A DNA stretch of 9,267 nt, from NCBI GenBank assembly GCA_007128555.1, contig SKXF01000034.1, positions 1 through 9,267 of the forward strand, in the 5' to 3' direction. Below the pieces are notes generated by a model that saw nothing but the letters and a program-made list of their open reading frames with translations, did not search any database and was not told the DNA's origin. Shown piece after piece: positions 6,317-9,267 of this stretch; the first letter of the stretch is position 1, and each line of letters begins with the position of its first letter. Both the position numbers and the translations under genes were made by a program. This stretch comes from Clostridia bacterium (lineage in GTDB: Bacteria > Bacillota_E > SLMV01 > PUMD01).

Positions 6317-6322
6317 GGAGGT
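6317..6322 (+). promoter_or_regulatory. Shine-Dalgarno setting the nitrilase start
   Basis: GGAGGT lies 4-7 nt before two consecutive ATG codons (6327, 6330). The same frame opens upstream at 6231, but that start has no SD and precedes the predicted promoter, so it is rejected. Confidence 0.75.
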
Positions 6323-6326
6323 ACTG

Positions 6327-7289
6327 ATGATGGGTGATATGGAGCATGTGTACCGAGTTGCAGTTGTGCAGGCAGGTTCCGTCCTGATGGATCGTGCTGC
6401 CTGCACTGAGAAGGCCGTGACACTGATCGGTGAGGCGGCAGGGGCAGGGGCCGAGATGGTTCTCTTCCCCGAGGCCTTTATCTCCGGGTATCCTCGAGGG
6501 CTTTCCTTCGGCACCCGGGTTGGCGAAAGGACCGAGGAAGGCAGGGCGGACTGGCTTCGTTACTGGCAGAGTTCGGTTGAGGTTGGGGATAGGACAACGG
6601 AGCTTCTGGCTGAGACGGCATCCCGCTATGGGATTCATCTTGCCATGGGCGTCATTGAAAGAGACGCTGACTTTTCGGGGGGCACCCTATTTTGCACAGT
6701 TCTCTATTATGGCCCCGACGGTAGGTTTCTGGGAAAACATCGAAAGCTCAAACCCACCGCGGCCGAGCGACTCGTCTGGGGTGAGGGAGACGGCAGTACG
6801 CTACCGGTCATCGATACCCCCGGGGGGAAGATCGGGAGCCTGATCTGCTGGGAGAACTACATGCCGCTGGCCCGGGCTGCGATGTATGCCAAGGGGGTGG
6901 ATGTATACCTGGCACCCACAGCAGACGAGCGGGAGCGTTGGCAGGCCACCCTGCGGCACATCGCGCTCGAGGGCCGCTGCTTTGTTCTTGGCTGCAACCA
7001 GTACGTAACGGCTGACATGTATCCTGATGATCTGGCCTGCCAGGAGGACTTGCCCACGACTGACACGGTCTGTTCGGGCGGCAGTTCCATTGTTGACCCC
7101 ATGGGTGACTACGTTGTGGAACCGGTTTACGGCAAAGAGGACATTCTCATCGCTGACTTGGATATGTCCAGGATTCCCGCTAGTCGCCTGGAATTTGATG
7201 TGACGGGTCATTACAGTCGGCCCGACGTTTTCAAGCTGCTTGTCAATGAGGAGAGGCAGGTCCCGATGAAGATCCTGCCACCACAGTGA
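6327..7289 (+). CDS. Nitrilase (carbon-nitrogen hydrolase, nitrilase branch)
   Basis: The 320-residue cytosolic enzyme has the nitrilase-superfamily triad: Glu49 in LFPEAFISGYPRG (46-58), Lys140 in GKHRKLKPT (136-144) and Cys174 in GSLICWENYMPL (170-181). Glu147 in AAERLVWGEGDG is the additional conserved Glu of true nitrilases. The CWExxMPLARAAMYAKG stretch, the following VYLAPTAD (193-200) and HIALEGRCFVLGCNQ (211-225) are characteristic of the branch that converts nitriles directly to carboxylic acid and ammonia, as in plant NIT and bacterial aliphatic/aromatic nitrilases, rather than amidases or NAD synthetase domains. Length fits the family. Substrate preference (arylaceto-, aliphatic or aromatic) cannot be read. 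A cyanide hydratase or dihydratase is less likely but possible. The ATG at 6327 is chosen from the GGAGGT SD. The enzyme stands alone with its own promoter, with no aldoxime dehydratase or nitrile hydratase nearby. Confidence 0.93.
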   Translation: MMGDMEHVYRVAVVQAGSVLMDRAACTEKAVTLIGEAAGAGAEMVLFPEAFISGYPRGLSFGTRVGERTEEGRADWLRYWQSSVEVGDRTTELLAETASRYGIHLAMGVIERDADFSGGTLFCTVLYYGPDGRFLGKHRKLKPTAAERLVWGEGDGSTLPVIDTPGGKIGSLICWENYMPLARAAMYAKGVDVYLAPTADERERWQATLRHIALEGRCFVLGCNQYVTADMYPDDLACQEDLPTTDTVCSGGSSIVDPMGDYVVEPVYGKEDILIADLDMSRIPASRLEFDVTGHYSRPDVFKLLVNEERQVPMKILPPQ

Positions 7290-7304
7290 TGCCTTGCTTT
7301 CGTC

Positions 7305-7391
7305 GGTTGGCCCTGGTGTCATGAGTGGCAGCCATCGTGCGGGCGGTAGTGGATGACGCCACAGCAGAAGGACGTTGTGCACGGGCCAACC
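7305..7391. repeat. Nested inverted repeats, possible structured RNA or 3' element
   Basis: GGTTGGCCC (7305-7313) is exactly complementary to GGGCCAACC (7383-7391). Inside, GGTGTCAT (7315-7322) pairs with ATGACGCC (7353-7360) with one G-U, and CACA/TGTG (7360-7363 and 7376-7379) could close a third short stem. Together they would make a three-way-junction-like fold in the 3' region of the nitrilase transcript, about 15 nt after its stop. No T tract follows the outer stem. I cannot name a known RNA family. Confidence 0.4.
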
Positions 7392-7461
7392 CTATCTCAC
7401 AATGGATATTGGCCTAACACGGACCATCCGGGATATTTGAGCGTCAAAGCGTCGATGTGTA

Positions 7462-7490
7462 TTGCCCGGTCCAGGTTGCAGTGGTAGCAT
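7462..7490 (+). promoter_or_regulatory. Promoter of the LiaF-like gene (extended -10)
   Basis: TTGCCC (7462-7467), a 17-nt spacer and TAGCAT (7485-7490) preceded by TGG (extended -10). The start of transcription would be near 7497, giving a leader of about 18 nt that contains AGGAGGG. Confidence 0.5.
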
Positions 7491-7514
7491 TGATCAGGAA
7501 TAGGAGGGATCGCT

Positions 7515-8084
7515 GTGCTCGTCCATCTCTTCACGGAAGTGTTCTGGGGAGTATATCTTCTCATTATCGGTTCGATTGCGCTCATCATATCCTTCACAAA
7601 TGCGAGGGTTCCACTGTTCCGCCTCGCGGTGGGGGTTTTCCTTGTCTATATGGGTTTGGTTATGGTCTTCGGTGGACACTTTGGCATGTACACAGCAAGC
7701 CCGCGCAGAATAGACGTTGACCGACGATTTGACCTGGATCCATCGACGGTCCTGATGGGGCAGGTGACGGCAAGTCTCGATCAGTCGGCCGAACGCAACG
7801 TGATATTTGGTGAGGGCATCTTCACGATTGATCCGCCCCCTGATGGCGAGAGCCTTGCCTTTGAGTTTAACTCAGTTTTCGGCTCAACGACAATCCGCGT
7901 GCCCGGAGATGTGGCAGTGCGGGTGAAGGCGAGCTCTGTTTTCGGTAGTGTTCAGACTCCGGATGGCCAATCATCGTCCTTCGGCGAACACACCTATACA
8001 TCGCCGGGATACACAGAGGACGGGCCATCAATTTACATCGAAGCGAGTGCGGTTTTTGGTTCCGTGATCGTGGTTCGCCGCTGA
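7515..8084 (+). CDS. LiaF-like membrane protein (cell-wall-active antibiotic response family C-terminal domain)
   Basis: The 189-residue protein has two N-terminal membrane helices (about 10-28 and 34-53). A soluble beta-rich domain follows, with repeated phenylalanine-glycine turns: VIFGEGIF (96-103), SVFGSTTI (120-127), SVFGSVQT (141-148) and AVFGSVIV (179-186). This regular repeat is the hallmark of the LiaF C-terminal/'toast-rack' fold, which in LiaF proteins acts as a membrane-bound inhibitor of an envelope-stress two-component system. Here there are two rather than the four helices common in LiaF, and no liaR/liaS-type kinase or regulator gene is adjacent, so it may be a stand-alone relative with another partner. 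The GTG start at 7515 is set by GGAGGG 6 nt upstream. It has its own promoter, and the gene is followed by the IS-containing region. Confidence 0.8.
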   Translation: MLVHLFTEVFWGVYLLIIGSIALIISFTNARVPLFRLAVGVFLVYMGLVMVFGGHFGMYTASPRRIDVDRRFDLDPSTVLMGQVTASLDQSAERNVIFGEGIFTIDPPPDGESLAFEFNSVFGSTTIRVPGDVAVRVKASSVFGSVQTPDGQSSSFGEHTYTSPGYTEDGPSIYIEASAVFGSVIVVRR

Positions 8085-8096
8085 GTCTCACGACTG

Positions 8097-8158
8097 GGAA
8101 TGCCCATCGTGCTGATCCGGGCGTTTTCTGCTGGGACACTGATTCTCCATTCCTTTTT
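8097..8158 (+). terminator. Weak terminator candidate after the LiaF-like gene
   Basis: GGAATG (8097-8102) pairs with CATTCC (8148-8153), directly followed by TTTTT (8154-8158). The loop is long (45 nt) and holds a small GCCC/GGGC stem followed by TTTT. It is plausible as an end signal by position, 12 nt after the stop, but the geometry is poor. Confidence 0.25.
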
Positions 8159-8181
8159 GGCTTCTATGTGCTATGCCCTAG

Positions 8182-9267
8182 CAGCCCGTGTGAGTATTGG
8201 GAATGGGTTGGTTCAAGGTAGGGTGGGATTTGAGGGTATTGACGGTTAGTTTTTTGAACTGCACGTCAGAGGTAATATCTTTAGGCCAGTTTCCCCCCTT
8301 AGGTCCCCTGGATTGCGGTGAAGCTTCCTGTCTTTCTGAATATCTTCGATAGATTATAGGCTGCACAGGCAAACCGCCACATAGATCGGGCCTTTAATTC
8401 GCCACGGAGCAGCAGTTGTCGGAATCTCATGACCTCTTTGATATGGCCAAAGGCCGGTTCCACCGAGCACTGTCTCTTCTTGTAACGTTCTCTTCCCCAT
8501 TTGGTCCGCAGTTTCCTTCGCATCAGGTACTTCCGATCTGCATTTTTGGGAATCCGTCCCCGAGGTGATTTCATCGCTCGCCACTCGCTATGCTTCACCT
8601 TTTCCGGGGGTATGAACGCTTCGATCTTCTTCATCTGTAACCATTGCAGATGAAAGTCACTGTAGTAGGCTGCATCGGCGGACAACTCTTCGGGCTGTCT
8701 GTGCACGTTGTGTTCCACCTGCTGCATCAGCCCCACCAGGTGTGGGCTGTCTGCAGCCTGGTTCGTCAGGTCACTGGCTACGATAATCATACTGTCAGCA
8801 TCCACGACTATCTGGGCATTGTAGCCCTGAACAAAAGCCTTCTCCGAACTCAACATGATCCTCGATTCTGGGTCGGTGAAGTTGCGCTGATCTTTGTTCC
8901 GCGGTGTCGTTCTTCTGTGGGCCTCGCGAGGGATGTACTTCCGGCCCTCCAGTTCCGCCTTCTTCTTGCGCTCTTGGGCCTCACGCTCTGACCGTTCCAG
9001 CGCCTCTTCTTCCAATGCCTTCTTGGCCTTCTGGATCGCCTCTAACCGCTTCTTGCTCGTCCTGAGGTGCTCCGGCAACTCGTCGCCCCGACGCTCCTTG
9101 CCGTATTGTTCGTCCTCTTGCTGATCGGTAGCCTCGATCTCTTCAAAGTACTGCTCGATCTCTTTGCGGAGGGACTCCTCTTTCAACTTCATCCGACCAT
9201 AACTCATCGCACTGTGCTTCGAAGCATTGGCCTTGATCTTGGTGCCGTCCATCGATGTATGCTTCAA
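8182..9267 (-). mobile_element. IS1182-type insertion sequence, partial; left boundary uncertain
   Basis: The transposase gene marks an insertion sequence whose transposase 3' end faces left. Non-coding sequence continues about 115 nt beyond the transposase stop with no other gene. A CTAG at 8178-8181 precedes GCAGCCCGTGTGAG, one conceivable boundary, since members of this family are said to favour palindromic tetranucleotide targets. The matching end lies outside the window, so terminal repeats cannot be confirmed. Confidence 0.5.
8299..9267 (-). CDS. IS1182-family transposase, 5' part beyond window edge
   Basis: The frame is open to the right edge (322 codons visible, ending TAA). The first visible codon, a TTG, is probably internal. 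SMDGTKIKANASKH (5-18) followed by SYGRM is the typical IS1182 segment around the first catalytic Asp (D7 here). A long charged coiled-coil insert runs from about 27 to 110. GYNAQIVVDAD (148-158), LSADAAYYS (195-203; D198) and CSVEPAFGHIKEVMRFRQLLLRG (267-289; E270) complete the DDE-type catalytic core. The C-terminal end (AAYNLSKIF, then about 12 residues) is family-like and intact. The N-terminal part of such proteins lies outside the window, so intactness of the element cannot be judged. Confidence 0.9.
   Translation of the reverse strand: MKHTSMDGTKIKANASKHSAMSYGRMKLKEESLRKEIEQYFEEIEATDQQEDEQYGKERRGDELPEHLRTSKKRLEAIQKAKKALEEEALERSEREAQERKKKAELEGRKYIPREAHRRTTPRNKDQRNFTDPESRIMLSSEKAFVQGYNAQIVVDADSMIIVASDLTNQAADSPHLVGLMQQVEHNVHRQPEELSADAAYYSDFHLQWLQMKKIEAFIPPEKVKHSEWRAMKSPRGRIPKNADRKYLMRRKLRTKWGRERYKKRQCSVEPAFGHIKEVMRFRQLLLRGELKARSMWRFACAAYNLSKIFRKTGSFTAIQGT

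Noticed and set aside
6174..6638. A 154-codon minus-strand frame spanning the vanY-nitrilase spacer
   Set aside because: It runs into the nitrilase coding sequence on the opposite strand and has no motif or ribosome-binding site.

Overview
The window is a stretch of bacterial chromosome, somewhat GC-rich, with compact genes and strong Shine-Dalgarno sites (AAGGAGG, GGAGGT, AAGGAAGG). It uses GTG and TTG starts as well as ATG. Several proteins point to a Gram-positive-type (Bacillota-like) organism: a stand-alone ECF-transporter S component, a membrane-anchored VanY-type carboxypeptidase and a LiaF-like envelope-stress protein. This assignment is inference from gene content; there is no rRNA or other marker gene here.

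Layout. Positions 1-2752 (minus strand) hold an apparent three-gene operon, transcribed as creatininase-family hydrolase 1 (2752-1955), creatininase-family hydrolase 2 (1926-1006), then an M19 'membrane dipeptidase' homologue (971 to beyond the left edge). The gaps are only 28 and 34 nt. Positions 2753-3239 are mostly non-coding. A small protein I do not recognise (3240-3689, plus) converges on a NimA-like FMN split-barrel protein (4170-3697, minus). A divergent promoter region separates that gene from an ECF S component (4402-4941, plus), which ends at a probable intrinsic terminator. The VanY-type D-Ala-D-Ala carboxypeptidase (6051-5191, minus) is divergent from a nitrilase (6327-7289, plus). 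After a potentially structured 225-nt spacer comes a LiaF-like two-helix membrane protein (7515-8084, plus). The right edge is occupied by the 3' part of an IS1182-type transposase gene (minus, running off the window).

How the genes may work together. The left operon is a set of amide/peptide-bond hydrolases: two divergent creatininase paralogues with complete metal ligands, followed by an M19 protein that lacks three of the five canonical metal ligands. Co-transcription suggests one degradative or peptide-trimming pathway, but nothing in the sequence names the substrate. VanY and the LiaF-like protein both concern the cell envelope, yet each appears to have its own promoter. The nitrilase, the NimA-like protein and the ECF S component look like single-gene units.

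I found no RNA genes, CRISPR arrays or known riboswitches. The most interesting leads are the altered metal site of the M19 protein, the twin-creatininase/M19 operon itself, the nested inverted repeats at 7305-7391, and two promoters with the same unusual TTGC-N16-TGnTAGCAT architecture.
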